A stretch of 64,000 nucleotides of DNA from Fidelibacterota bacterium (lineage in GTDB: Bacteria > Fidelibacterota > Marinisomatia > SCGC-AAA003-L08 > JACNLC01). The stretch lies in the NCBI GenBank assembly GCA_014381725.1, contig JACNLC010000056.1:1-64000 (forward strand), in the 5' to 3' direction. The translations under genes were made by a program, and so were the position numbers. This document shows positions 10,039 to 18,699 of the stretch, in pieces; position 1 is the stretch's first letter; the number at the start of each line of letters is the position of its first letter. The notes below the pieces were generated by a model, which saw only the letters and a program-made list of their open reading frames with translations, was not told where the DNA came from and ran no database searches.

Positions 10039-10788
10039 TTAGCGGTTGTTTTTTATTTCGTCAAACAATCTTTTCACCTGTAAATCTCCAAAACCATAAA
10101 TGCTTTCTCGTTTACTAAATTCCCTGAATACTGCCCCAAATTCATCAGTTTCAAGTTCTTTCATTATTGCAACAAGAGATTCAGTCGGTCTACCAATATT
10201 ACCCATAGTTGGTATTCGCTCAATATGTGCTTCTACTGCAGGTAGTATAAATGGGTATTTGCTTTCTAATTTTCGTGCAGAGTCAACCAATTTTGTAGTG
10301 TCGCCAATTTGATATGATTCCCAAAGGTTTGCTAATTTATCAAGTTCGGTTAATTCCAATCTGTTCTCATAAATTGAAATTAATTCGGATTTGTTCAGTC
10401 CTCCAAAGCTATATTGGCTATGTACTTTTGGTCTAATAAGAAAAACTGTGGTATTCTTAATAGACTTACATAGAAGATGTACTACGAACCAAAAGTTTAC
10501 TTGACAAAATAGGTCATCCTCAAACCAAAGATTAACGTCTGAATTATCAGGAATATTTTGCATTTTCTGAAATTCTGGAACTATCTTTTCAAAATAATCT
10601 TGTTCATTATAACCGTTATAGTTGCTACTAATAAATTCCGCTCTTGTATGAAAAAAATCATTTAAGTCTTTTCCCTTTACATTTCCATCTACCAAGCATT
10701 CGCGTGCTACAATTAGTTCGCCTTGAATACCGTCAGGAAATTGTTCTTTTAATGAATCACCATTAAGTATATGATATTGTTTTTTCAT
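10039..10788 (-). CDS. DUF1835 domain-containing protein
   Basis: A 249-residue cytoplasmic protein that opens with YHILNGDSLKEQFP and GELIVARECLVDGNV, the standard start of DUF1835. Further on are DVNLWFEDDLFCQVNFWFVVHLL and the C-terminal GFGDLQVKRLFDEIK. The family is widespread and uncharacterised, often near regulators and toxin-like genes. It lies alone between two regions with hairpins and looks independently expressed. The call is by motif recognition; I give no function. Confidence 0.82.
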   Translation of the reverse strand: MKKQYHILNGDSLKEQFPDGIQGELIVARECLVDGNVKGKDLNDFFHTRAEFISSNYNGYNEQDYFEKIVPEFQKMQNIPDNSDVNLWFEDDLFCQVNFWFVVHLLCKSIKNTTVFLIRPKVHSQYSFGGLNKSELISIYENRLELTELDKLANLWESYQIGDTTKLVDSARKLESKYPFILPAVEAHIERIPTMGNIGRPTESLVAIMKELETDEFGAVFREFSKRESIYGFGDLQVKRLFDEIKNNR

Positions 10789-10874
10789 TCGATTTCTTTA
10801 ATAACCGTTAATGTTTGATTATACGACATATTTCCTCTCTGAGTTACAAGCAAAATATCTTGTATTACGCTAAT

Positions 10875-11237
10875 TTATTGTTTTGCTTTAAAAAATACCG
10901 TTGTAACTAATTCAATTAATAATCCGTAAATCATTCCCATAACAACTGTGGAAACAAATAACATTGTATGAGTAAATTCAGGATTTTCAGGTCCTATCAT
11001 TGATCCAAATCCAGACGGTAAACTAAATATAAATCCCATAATTATTCCGTGCAATGACCAATGTTTCATAGAAAAACGACTTATTCCTATTCCAAAACCC
11101 AAGAGGGCTCTGCCTAAAATAATATTTATAGACAGAAATAATGGGATTTCATATACTCCACTTGAAGCCATTGTATTGCACACAAATCCAAATACTACAC
11201 CTAAAATGGTAGCAATAATTAGTCTCTTTGTAGCCAT
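10875..11237 (-). CDS. Four-helix membrane protein of unknown function
   Basis: A 120-residue integral membrane protein beginning ATKRLIIATILGVVFGFVCN. I place the start at 11237 because AAAAAGGAG lies seven bases upstream. A longer frame from 11279 adds a Lys-rich stretch covering that ribosome-binding site. Four hydrophobic helices are separated by short loops, one holding SLPSGFGSMIGPENPEFTHT. The pattern is repeated roughly twice (GRALLGFGIGISR and VVMGMIYGLLIEL). No family was recognised. Confidence 0.7.
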   Translation of the reverse strand: MATKRLIIATILGVVFGFVCNTMASSGVYEIPLFLSINIILGRALLGFGIGISRFSMKHWSLHGIIMGFIFSLPSGFGSMIGPENPEFTHTMLFVSTVVMGMIYGLLIELVTTVFFKAKQ

Positions 11238-11419
11238 AACTTTCTCCTTTTTAAAACACTTATCAATTTTGTTAGCCAAATAGTCTTATCATAAAAACAA
11301 ATATTTAATTTGTGTATAACTGTTAACTATTTGTTCGTGAAAATTAATGCATAGAAACAAAAATAACCAAATTATTTATTGTTATATTTTCAAACTGACT
11401 TATTATATTAACTTTATGG

Positions 11420-11435
11420 GTGTAAATCTTTACAC
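11420..11435. promoter_or_regulatory. Palindromic operator-like site
   Basis: GTGTAAATCTTTACAC is an inverted repeat of 7 bp with a 2-base centre. It lies three bases before the ribosome-binding site of the 19-residue lipopeptide ORF. At this position it could be a repressor operator or an mRNA hairpin that modulates initiation. The cognate regulator is unknown. The rest of the divergent interval 11238-11448 is A/T-rich and shows nothing else. Confidence 0.5.
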
Positions 11436-11448
11436 AAAGGAGAAAATT

Positions 11449-11508
11449 ATGAGTAAATTTTTGATTGGAATTTTGATTTTATTTGCATTATCTTGTAGTA
11501 AGGAGTAA
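11449..11508 (+). CDS. 19-residue lipopeptide ORF (signal peptide with lipobox only)
   Basis: ATG at 11449 follows AAAGGAGAAAATT, a strong ribosome-binding site. The peptide is SKFLIGILILFALSCSKE after Met: a complete lipoprotein signal with lipobox ALSC, then only SKE before TAA. The ribosome-binding site of the next gene (AAGGAG) lies inside its last codons, and the next ATG is three bases after its stop, so translation is coupled. It is either the stub of a lost lipoprotein, a leader peptide, or a true tiny lipopeptide (mature CSKE). The good initiation site argues that it is translated. Confidence 0.5.
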   Translation: MSKFLIGILILFALSCSKE

Positions 11509-11511
11509 AAA

Positions 11512-11997
11512 ATGGAAAAACAAGAATTCACTCCTGAAGATAAGTTACACAACTATCTTGGGATAGAACTCAATATACAAACTTGGAATCTGCTTGGACA
11601 GAAAAAGCGAACTAATGATGATAATATTAGGATGATTCAATTTGCCAAAGGTTCATTGTTCCACTGGGAACGCTCTCCTGTTTGGGAGCCAATAAACACA
11701 CAACGCGGAGAATGGATGTTATCACATGTCTATGCTGTTTTGGAAAAAGGAGAATTAGCGTTAACACATGCAGAAAAATGTTTGGAGTTAACAAGAAAAC
11801 ACGGATTTGATGGATTCGATTTGGCTTATGCTTATGAATGTATGGCGCGGGCTCTGGCATGTTTGGGGAAAACTAAGGAATATACAAAATTCTATGATTT
11901 AGCAGAATCATTTGGAAACAAAATCGAAGGAGAGGAAGACAAAAAAATATTCCTTTCAGATTTGAAATCTCAACCGTGGTTTGGAGCAAAAAAATGA
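11512..11997 (+). CDS. Uncharacterised helical-repeat (TPR-like) protein
   Basis: A 161-residue soluble protein, mostly helical. The segment AVLEKGELALTHAEKCLELTRKHGFDGFDLAYAYECMARALACLGKTKEYTK reads as one and a half TPR-like helix pairs. The N-terminal half contains NIRMIQFAKGSLFHWERS. Similar stand-alone proteins occur in many bacteria without assigned function. AAGGAG lies six bases before the start, inside the lipopeptide ORF. Its stop overlaps the exonuclease start as ATGA, so the two are made together. Confidence 0.72.
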   Translation: MEKQEFTPEDKLHNYLGIELNIQTWNLLGQKKRTNDDNIRMIQFAKGSLFHWERSPVWEPINTQRGEWMLSHVYAVLEKGELALTHAEKCLELTRKHGFDGFDLAYAYECMARALACLGKTKEYTKFYDLAESFGNKIEGEEDKKIFLSDLKSQPWFGAKK

Positions 11998-12650
11998 ATT
12001 ATATCATATTAGACATCGAAACAGTTCCACAACCAAACTTACCAGAAACTATTGAAGAGGAAGTAGAAAAACAAGTCAGGAAAAAGTTAGAAAGAGCAGA
12101 AATTGACAGATCGGATGCAGAATCACTTATTCGATCTGTATCACCATTTTTTGGTCAAGTATTATGTGTAGGTCTTAGATGGTATAGTGGTGGAAGCCAA
12201 ACAAGTAAAGACAAAGTAATCTGTGAAAAAGATGAAGAAACCACTCTAAACAAATTCTTTGAAATTATTAACAGCCAGCAATCTCAAAATGTAAAATTTG
12301 TTCACTACAACGGATTGGGATTTGATATTCCTTTTTTGGTGGTTCGTGCAGCACATTATGGGATTTCAATTAACAATAAAACTTTCAGAGATTTACGGCG
12401 ATTTTCTTACAGATGTCACATTGATCTTATGATGTTTTTATCCAATTGGAATAATTATAATGCCACTAAGTTGGATATCGTTTGTCAGTCGTTTGGAATT
12501 CCATCACCCAAAGAAGGTGAAGTCAAAGGTGAAACAGTAGCTAAAGCATTTGAAGAAGGAAATATCAAAGCTGTGGAAGAATATGTAATGCGAGATGTTG
12601 AAGCAACTTATCAATTGTTTTTAAAGTTACAGCGATATATTTTGTTGTAA
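11994..12650 (+). CDS. PolB-like 3'-5' exonuclease (DnaQ fold)
   Basis: A 218-residue predicted 3'-5' exonuclease of the DNA_pol_B_exo2 type. Motif I is ILDIETVPQ (Asp7 and Glu9 as metal ligands), motif II is HYNGLGFDIPFL, and motif III is YVMRDVEATYQLF with the Asp-containing helix. I choose the ATG at 11994 rather than the in-frame one at 11976, because the Asp-x-Glu strand normally starts at residue 4-5, GGAG lies upstream, and it forms an ATGA overlap with the previous stop. It acts on nucleic acid, probably in repair or RNA processing. The partner is unknown. Confidence 0.85.
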   Translation: MNYIILDIETVPQPNLPETIEEEVEKQVRKKLERAEIDRSDAESLIRSVSPFFGQVLCVGLRWYSGGSQTSKDKVICEKDEETTLNKFFEIINSQQSQNVKFVHYNGLGFDIPFLVVRAAHYGISINNKTFRDLRRFSYRCHIDLMMFLSNWNNYNATKLDIVCQSFGIPSPKEGEVKGETVAKAFEEGNIKAVEEYVMRDVEATYQLFLKLQRYILL

Positions 12651-12691
12651 TAAATTATCTTTTTCGACTAAGCGTGAAAAAAGGAAAATAA

Positions 12692-13639
12692 ATGAAAGAT
12701 TTATACCCGAATATTGAACCTTTTAACGAATTTCAACTTAATGTTTCGGATTTACACACAATTCACATTGAAGAATCAGGAAACCCAAAAGGGAAACCAG
12801 TTATTTTTCTACATGGCGGTCCCGGTGGAGGAATTGAACCAGTTTATCGGCAATATTTTAATCCAGAAAAATGGCGAATAATTATATTTGACCAACGAGG
12901 TTGCGGGAAAAGTACTCCACACGCAGAACTACAAGAAAACACAACTTGGGATTTAGTGGAAGATATTGAAAAAATCCGAGATTACATTAGTATTGATCAA
13001 TGGGTAGTCTTTGGCGGTAGTTGGGGTTCAACGCTGGCTTTGTCTTATGCAATCAAACACCAAAATCGCTGTAAAGGACTCATCTTCCGTGGGATATTTA
13101 TGCTCCGGGAAAAAGAAATACGATGGTTTTACCAAGAAGGAGCAAGCTATATTTATCCAGACGCTTGGGAAAAATATCTCGAACCAATACCTAAATTTAA
13201 GAGAAATAATTTGGTCAAATCTTATTATGAGCAACTTACTGATGAAAATATAAATATTAGATTAAAAGCCGCAAAGGCGTGGTCAATTTGGGAAGCAAGC
13301 ACAAGCAAACTATTCCAAAGCGAAAAAAGTTTACATCATTTTGAAATTGACGATATAGCCGATGCTTTTGCTAGAATCGAATGTCACTATTTCATCAACA
13401 AAGGATTTTTTAAAACCGACGAATGGTTGTTAGAAAATATAAACTCAATAAGACAAATTCCTGCGGTAATTGTACAAGGGCGATACGATGTAGTTTGTCC
13501 GATGCAATCTGCTTGGGATTTACATCGAAAATGGCCTGAAGCAGATTTCCATATTATTCAAGATGCTGGACATTCTATGACGGAGCCAGGAATTAGAAGC
13601 AAGTTAATCGAATATACAGATAAGTTTGTAGAATTATAA
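12692..13639 (+). CDS. pip: Proline iminopeptidase
   Basis: A 315-residue alpha/beta-hydrolase that removes N-terminal proline from peptides. All family marks are present: the oxyanion loop HGGPGGG near residue 40, DQRGCGKSTPH, nucleophile elbow GGSWGSTLAL around residue 110, Asp in GRYDVVCPM near 270 and His in DAGHSMTEPG near 295. Length matches the roughly 310-320 residues of bacterial Pip. AAAGGAAAATAA lies before the start. No signal peptide is seen, so the enzyme is cytoplasmic. It ends at a hairpin shared with the convergent nrdJ pair. Confidence 0.94.
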   Translation: MKDLYPNIEPFNEFQLNVSDLHTIHIEESGNPKGKPVIFLHGGPGGGIEPVYRQYFNPEKWRIIIFDQRGCGKSTPHAELQENTTWDLVEDIEKIRDYISIDQWVVFGGSWGSTLALSYAIKHQNRCKGLIFRGIFMLREKEIRWFYQEGASYIYPDAWEKYLEPIPKFKRNNLVKSYYEQLTDENINIRLKAAKAWSIWEASTSKLFQSEKSLHHFEIDDIADAFARIECHYFINKGFFKTDEWLLENINSIRQIPAVIVQGRYDVVCPMQSAWDLHRKWPEADFHIIQDAGHSMTEPGIRSKLIEYTDKFVEL

Positions 13640-13641
13640 AA

Positions 13642-13676
13642 AAAGCCACTAGATTTACACTAGTAGCTTTAATATT
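13642..13676. terminator. Bidirectional terminator between pip and nrdJb
   Basis: AAAGCCACTAG and CTAGTAGCTTT form an 11-bp stem with one mismatch around ATTTACA. It has an A-run on the left and AATATTTT on the right. It starts two bases after the pip stop, and the convergent nrdJb gene ends 50 bases further on, so it can serve both. Confidence 0.8.
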
Positions 13677-13723
13677 TTAGCAGTCATTTCTGCAATATCT
13701 GGTCTTCGTTTCTCCGTAACCTT

Positions 13724-14395
13724 TTATTTATCGCACTTACTATATCCGCATCCTGGATCAACGCAATTATCACAACCATTTTCTGTTTTTAGTGTTTTTC
13801 TATTACACTCAGGGCAAATTTTAAATAGACTATTCAGATCAAATAAATCATCATCGGTTTCTGGTGTTTTCATATCTTCCACAATGCCGTTGTCTGCGAG
13901 AGGCATTATGTCGGGTCGTGCAGTAATTCCTACATCAAAGAAGAACTGTTCAATAACATCTGCAATTTCTGCGTAAAACGAATGATAGTATTTCCCTTGT
14001 TTGTACAATCCACCACTTGGGTCAAAGATTCCTCGCAATTCTTCTAGGATAAACATTGGATCTGTAGAACGCCTAAAAATTGCAGAAATCAAACGAGTTA
14101 ACACTACATATTCCGGTGCACGAGATAAATCTTTTGAATTAATAAATATTTCAATTGGGCGTTTCACATCATTTTCAACAACAAACCCCAAAGTTACAAA
14201 AACTGAGTTTTTCACAAAGGCACTTTTAAGTTTATATACTTTTGCATCAACCACATCTGGTCGTTGTGAAAAAGCAGAATATTTTATTTGTGTTGGTATT
14301 TTCTTACGCTCAGATTTTACCTTGGTCTTTACCTTTGGTGCTTGTGAAATATTCACTTCTTCAATTTTAGTTTCGACTGTTTTCAATTTTATCAT
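13724..14395 (-). CDS. nrdJb: Class II ribonucleotide reductase, C-terminal subunit (TSCPD and zinc-ribbon)
   Basis: A 223-residue protein holding the C-terminal part of an adenosylcobalamin-dependent reductase as a separate chain. It carries the TSCPD-like domain (PIEIFINSKDLSRAPEYVVLTRLISAIFRR, residues about 80-130) and a Cys-rich tail: CPECNRKTLKTENGCDNC, then DPGCGYSKC. In single-chain NrdJ this tail carries the mobile Cys pair that re-reduces the active site. Its start overlaps the stop of the large subunit by one base. The N-terminal 40 residues are Lys-rich and probably flexible. Split nrdJa/nrdJb genes are known in several phyla. Confidence 0.85.
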   Translation of the reverse strand: MIKLKTVETKIEEVNISQAPKVKTKVKSERKKIPTQIKYSAFSQRPDVVDAKVYKLKSAFVKNSVFVTLGFVVENDVKRPIEIFINSKDLSRAPEYVVLTRLISAIFRRSTDPMFILEELRGIFDPSGGLYKQGKYYHSFYAEIADVIEQFFFDVGITARPDIMPLADNGIVEDMKTPETDDDLFDLNSLFKICPECNRKTLKTENGCDNCVDPGCGYSKCDK

Positions 14396-16914
14396 TAATT
14401 AACATCCTCAAAATTAGGTGTATCTAATACTTCTTCAATTCCAATTTCATCCCCTTCAAGGTGATGAAAAACTGTTGATAGCGTTCCATCGGGTAACTTG
14501 AGTATATCGTCTCCTTGACAAAGGATTTCCGTTTCCTCATCTTGTAAAATGCGATATACTTTACTTTTTGATTTCTGAAATTCAGATGATTTTTCATCTG
14601 TTGTCAGAATCGGTAATCGGCTACCGTCTCTATAGATTGTAATTCCCTTCAACTTCTTTTTCCAAGCCATTAAATAAATATCTGAAATCACTTCCGGTTC
14701 AATATCTTCCGGTAAATTGACCGTCGAGGAAATACTGTGGTCAATGTATTTCTGGCAGATACTTTGGATTTCTACCCGTTTCTTTGGGATAATATTATGT
14801 GATGTTCTCTGAAAACAATCTGGCAGAATATCATTCAAATTATCGGATTTTTCCGCTTTTGCCTGTAGCCCAAATTTATCAATATATGCTTGAATTGTGG
14901 AATGAAAAACTTTAAAAAATTTATTTCCAAACGATTCAGACCTACGAGTGTAGAATTGTGCAAATATTGGTTCAAGTCCACCAGAAACTCCGATATAATT
15001 TTTGTCTTTTGACTTGTATCCAAGCACAATATTAGAAATTGAACCCGTTGGAGCTATTGACAAAATTGCCATATTTCTCAATCCTTTTTCACGGATTACT
15101 CTTCGAGTTTCTTCGCTTAATGCTTCTTTAACAAATGGACATTCCATAAATTTTTTGCTTGAGAAAATTGATGATGATCCCTTTTCCTCGGCTATACTTG
15201 CAGATGCTTGGTAGGATGCGTTAGCGATAAAGGACATCAATTTTTCCGTCAAACGCAAACCTTCTTCAGAATCATAACCAACACCCATTTGGTTAAACAT
15301 ATCCGCTATTCCCATAATACCAAGACCAAGGCGGCGAGTTTCTGAAGCAGCTTTTCGCTGTTTGTCAAGAGCGTTCAAATCTTCGTTCCAAGTAACTACA
15401 TCATCTAGAAATCGAACAAGAATACTAACTGATTCTGCAAGTTGATCCCAATCAATTTTTGCATTATCATCATAACCATTTAAAACAAATCGCGATAGAT
15501 TTAAAGAACCAAGATTACAAGCACCACCATCTTCAAGAGGAACCTCCGCACAAGGATTTGTGGAGATAATAGGTCGTCCAACATAATTTGAAGGAGAGTA
15601 TTTACTCATTGTGGTCCAAAAAATCAAACCTGGTTCAGCAGTTTTGTAATTTCCTTCAATAAACTGATCCCAAATATCTCGTGCTTTAACTAACCGACGG
15701 ATTTCACCAGTTTCTTTGCTACTGAAATACAATAAATAATCACCAGATTGTTTGATGACAATATCAAAATCACGATCTTTGAGCTGATAAACAAAATCAC
15801 CAAAAACATCGCGTCGTTCGTGATCTAATAATTCTTTTTTATTACTGGTTAAACCGTAATTTTGGAACAGCCAGTTATTCATTTCTGTAAATGATGGAAA
15901 GACTTGAAGTAATTCATAATCATCAATATCTTTAGATGGGATTCCAATAGAATAATGATTTTTTTCACTTTGTGGTGCATTTATTACTACATTTTTATTG
16001 GATTTTTTATAAATCAGATATTTGTCTTGTCCGTAAGTGCATTGTTCATCAACAGCTTGCATAAACTCATCACTAGTTTTTATTGATATATTTGCAAAGC
16101 GAATTTGACTATTTTCTACAACTTGTTTCTGTATCATTGCGAGCTGTTTGTCATCGTACAAACCAGACCATTTACACTGCTCAACAATTTGATTTGTAAC
16201 CCAATTTGGAACCTTTTTTACATTTATAAAATGCTCGATATCTGGATGTTTAATGTCAATTGTTAACATCAAAGCCCCACGCCTACCACTTTGTCCAATT
16301 AGCCCAGTTGTGGTAGAATACAAATCCATAAACGATACAGCTCCGGATGAACTATCTGCTGCGTTATGCACTATTGCATCTCTAGGTCGTAGAGATGAAA
16401 TATCCACGCCAATTCCTCCTCCAAAAGAATAAGTTCGTGCACATTCATACGCCGCTTCATATATAGCTTCTATGCTATCGTTATTTATTTTAGCAACAAA
16501 GCAATTTGCTAGAGTTTTAAGGCGATATAAATCGCCAGCACCAGCAAGTACTCGTCCACCCGGAGCAAATCGACCCTCAAATAATTCGGTATAAAATTTT
16601 TCTGCCCATTGTTTCTGTTTTGTTTTTGTAGTTTCCGAAGTTGCAATAAAAGAAGCAATTCGCTTAAATACATCCTCTGGAGAATCTTCAATTAATTTGT
16701 TATTTAAATCTTTTAAGTAATACTTTTTAGCGTAAATATTTTGTGCTAGCTCGTTTCCGTTTAGATAATCACCATTAGATTGTAAGTCATCGGAACTTTG
16801 TAAATCAGAAATATATTGATACAATTCTGTGTAAATAGAAATTCTTTTTTTCCCTATAACAGATGTTGTTTTGCCTTCATGGTTAAACATTTTGTTCATT
16901 GTTTGTGTCCGCAT
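14395..16914 (-). CDS. nrdJa: Class II (adenosylcobalamin-dependent) ribonucleotide reductase, catalytic subunit
   Basis: An 839-residue catalytic subunit that reduces ribonucleotides to deoxyribonucleotides with a radical formed from adenosylcobalamin. The first redox Cys is in TLANCFVAKI (near residue 138). The thiyl radical region is STNPCAEVPLEDGGACNLGSLNLSRF, containing the Asn, Cys and Glu of the active site and the second redox Cys. Substrate-binding PTGSISNI is present near residue 630. A segment of about 100 residues between LIYKKSNKN and EIRRLVKARD is extra relative to minimal enzymes. No NrdB-type radical subunit gene is nearby, which fits class II. No cobalamin-riboswitch core was seen upstream. 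It lies divergent to thyA-folA. Confidence 0.92.
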   Translation of the reverse strand: MRTQTMNKMFNHEGKTTSVIGKKRISIYTELYQYISDLQSSDDLQSNGDYLNGNELAQNIYAKKYYLKDLNNKLIEDSPEDVFKRIASFIATSETTKTKQKQWAEKFYTELFEGRFAPGGRVLAGAGDLYRLKTLANCFVAKINNDSIEAIYEAAYECARTYSFGGGIGVDISSLRPRDAIVHNAADSSSGAVSFMDLYSTTTGLIGQSGRRGALMLTIDIKHPDIEHFINVKKVPNWVTNQIVEQCKWSGLYDDKQLAMIQKQVVENSQIRFANISIKTSDEFMQAVDEQCTYGQDKYLIYKKSNKNVVINAPQSEKNHYSIGIPSKDIDDYELLQVFPSFTEMNNWLFQNYGLTSNKKELLDHERRDVFGDFVYQLKDRDFDIVIKQSGDYLLYFSSKETGEIRRLVKARDIWDQFIEGNYKTAEPGLIFWTTMSKYSPSNYVGRPIISTNPCAEVPLEDGGACNLGSLNLSRFVLNGYDDNAKIDWDQLAESVSILVRFLDDVVTWNEDLNALDKQRKAASETRRLGLGIMGIADMFNQMGVGYDSEEGLRLTEKLMSFIANASYQASASIAEEKGSSSIFSSKKFMECPFVKEALSEETRRVIREKGLRNMAILSIAPTGSISNIVLGYKSKDKNYIGVSGGLEPIFAQFYTRRSESFGNKFFKVFHSTIQAYIDKFGLQAKAEKSDNLNDILPDCFQRTSHNIIPKKRVEIQSICQKYIDHSISSTVNLPEDIEPEVISDIYLMAWKKKLKGITIYRDGSRLPILTTDEKSSEFQKSKSKVYRILQDEETEILCQGDDILKLPDGTLSTVFHHLEGDEIGIEEVLDTPNFEDVN

Positions 16915-17079
16915 TTATAAAAATTCACAGTTCAAAAAGTCACAATGGAATATAGTCAAGATTTACCTCGTTCCCTTACAGATTATTAACTTTCAGTTAT
17001 TAGTTTTTCCACAACAGATACGATGAAGTTTTGGATTATCACCGTTTTATCAATGTTCTACCGTCGGATGGAAAAAAAT

Positions 17080-17164
17080 GATTAACACAAGATGTGCTAA
17101 TCAACTGCTAAAATATAACAATATGTTGTGGTGATTCTCAAAATATTTGTTACAATTTGTAACA
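17080..17164. promoter_or_regulatory. Divergent nrdJa/thyA control region with two palindromes
   Basis: The 407-base interval 16915-17321 between the divergent genes has no ORF. It holds two inverted repeats: GATTAACACA-AGA-TGTGCTAATC at 17080-17102 (one mismatch per arm) and TGTTACAATTTGTAACA at 17148-17164 (palindrome around a single central base). The first contains ACAC and TGTG half-sites resembling, but not matching, an NrdR box. The second recurs in variant form at 28169-28205. Either could coordinate deoxynucleotide genes. Confidence 0.5.
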
Positions 17165-17321
17165 TTATTTTTCTATATCAACAAAAACAAAGACTTAGGG
17201 ATTTTGTTCTAAGTTAGAAAAATAAAATTGAATCACAATGAAATATTTTTATAAACCTGATAAAAAATATTCGTAAAATAACCACTTAGATTATCCTACA
17301 AATTTCAATATCGAGTATAAA

Positions 17322-18140
17322 ATGGAAGTTTATCACAATCTAGTAAAAAATATTTTAGAAAATGGAACTCTCAGAGAAAACCGAACGGGAGTTGATACTA
17401 TTGCGATTTTTGGTGCACATTACAAAATCAATTTGCAAGAAGGGTTTCCTATATTGACAACCAAAAAAGTTTATTATAAATCAATAATAAGGGAATTACT
17501 TTGGTATCTATCTGGGCAGACACATATAAGAGATTTGCGGAACCATACAAAAATTTGGGATGCTTGGACATCAGAAGAGAAGAATTGGGAAATAGGAAAA
17601 ATGTATGGCTACCAATGGGTAAATTGGGAAAAGCATTCTCATAATCTTGCAACGGGCGAGTGTGAAGTTACCCATATCAACCAGATTCAAAATGTAATTG
17701 AATTGATAAAGAATAATCCTGAATCAAGACGGATGGTTGTAACGGCTTGGAATCCGTCAGTTTTGAATGAAATAGCGTTGCCAAGTTGTCATGCATTTTT
17801 TATGTTTAATGTAATTGGTGGAAAACTAAATTGCCATCTTACTCAGAGAAGTGGTGATGTTGCACTTGGAATTCCTTTTAATATTGCGAATTATGCAGTA
17901 TTGACACAAATGATTGCACAGGAAACTAATTTAGAAGTTGGAGAACTTTCTCACTACATCAATGACGCTCATATTTATGTTAATCATATTGACGGACTAA
18001 AAGAGCAACTTAAAAGAAGACCAAAATCTCTACCTCAATTAGAAATTTCAGATAAACCATTTTGGGATTTACAATTTGAAGATTTCACTATCAAAAATTA
18101 TCAACATCATCCAGCTATAAAATTTGAGGTTGCTGTATAA
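17322..18140 (+). CDS. thyA: Thymidylate synthase
   Basis: A 272-residue folate-dependent enzyme that methylates dUMP to dTMP. It has the N-terminal RENRTGVDTIAIFGAHYKINL, the phosphate-binding RR in ESRRMVVTAWNP, the nucleophile in LPSCHAFF, and LTQRSGDVALGIPFNIANYA and HIYVNHIDGLKEQL near the end. Length is that of ordinary bacterial ThyA (264 in E. coli). The start lacks a clear Shine-Dalgarno sequence. The stop overlaps the folA start by one base, a common pairing, since ThyA produces the dihydrofolate that FolA recycles. Confidence 0.96.
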   Translation: MEVYHNLVKNILENGTLRENRTGVDTIAIFGAHYKINLQEGFPILTTKKVYYKSIIRELLWYLSGQTHIRDLRNHTKIWDAWTSEEKNWEIGKMYGYQWVNWEKHSHNLATGECEVTHINQIQNVIELIKNNPESRRMVVTAWNPSVLNEIALPSCHAFFMFNVIGGKLNCHLTQRSGDVALGIPFNIANYAVLTQMIAQETNLEVGELSHYINDAHIYVNHIDGLKEQLKRRPKSLPQLEISDKPFWDLQFEDFTIKNYQHHPAIKFEVAV

Positions 18141-18622
18141 TGAAAATCCATCTTATTTGGGCACAAGATGAAGACGGGGGAATCGGGAAAAACGGACAAC
18201 TTCCTTGGCACATATCAGAAGATTTGAAAAACTTCAAAAGATTAACATTGAATTCAACAATTATAATGGGACGGAAAACTTGGGAGTCTTTACCGTTTAA
18301 ACCTCTACCTAAAAGAAGAAATATCGTTTTAAGTTCTAAGCCATTGAAAGATGTAGAGTGCTATAATTCTGTAGGGAATTGCTTGTCAGTCCTTCAAAAA
18401 GATGATGTTCAAAATGTATTTGTGATTGGTGGAGAACAGATTTATTCAGAATTTTTACCCTTTGCGGATGAACTTCATATCACATTGATTAAAGAGAAAA
18501 CAGATGGTGTAGACAAATATTTTCCTATTCAGTTGAATGAAATTGAATCAAAGTTCGATAAAACAGAAGAAAGAATACTATCCCAAGTAGCTATTTATTT
18601 TAAATATACCAAAAAACAGTAG
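18140..18622 (+). CDS. folA: Dihydrofolate reductase
   Basis: A 160-residue enzyme that reduces dihydrofolate with NADPH. The N-terminus is IHLIWAQDEDGGIGKNGQLPWHISEDLKNFK with the substrate-binding Asp/Glu helix, followed by NSTIIMGRKTWESLPFKPLPKRRNIVLS, and NVFVIGGEQIYSEFLPFADELHIT in the C-terminal half. It is normal length for bacterial FolA. It is the second gene of the thyA-folA operon, coupled through TAATG, and convergent with the urea transporter/M23 gene. Confidence 0.95.
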   Translation: MKIHLIWAQDEDGGIGKNGQLPWHISEDLKNFKRLTLNSTIIMGRKTWESLPFKPLPKRRNIVLSSKPLKDVECYNSVGNCLSVLQKDDVQNVFVIGGEQIYSEFLPFADELHITLIKEKTDGVDKYFPIQLNEIESKFDKTEERILSQVAIYFKYTKKQ

Positions 18623-18650
18623 AAACAAATCAGAAATACCACTACTGTTT
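18606..18650 (-). terminator. Possible terminator of the urea-transporter/M23 gene
   Basis: AAACAGTAG and CTACTGTTT form a 9-bp perfect stem with a 19-base loop. On the minus strand the stem ends in a run of six T. One arm overlaps the folA stop codon. It lies 50 bases past the stop of the minus-strand gene at 18700. The loop is longer than usual. Confidence 0.5.
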
Positions 18651-18699
18651 CCGAAATTTGAATCACAAATTGCTAACAGCTAATAACTAAAAATTAAAA

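Noticed and set aside
16915-17321. Cobalamin riboswitch before the B12-dependent reductase
   Set aside because: I looked for the B12-box and core on the minus strand and did not find them.
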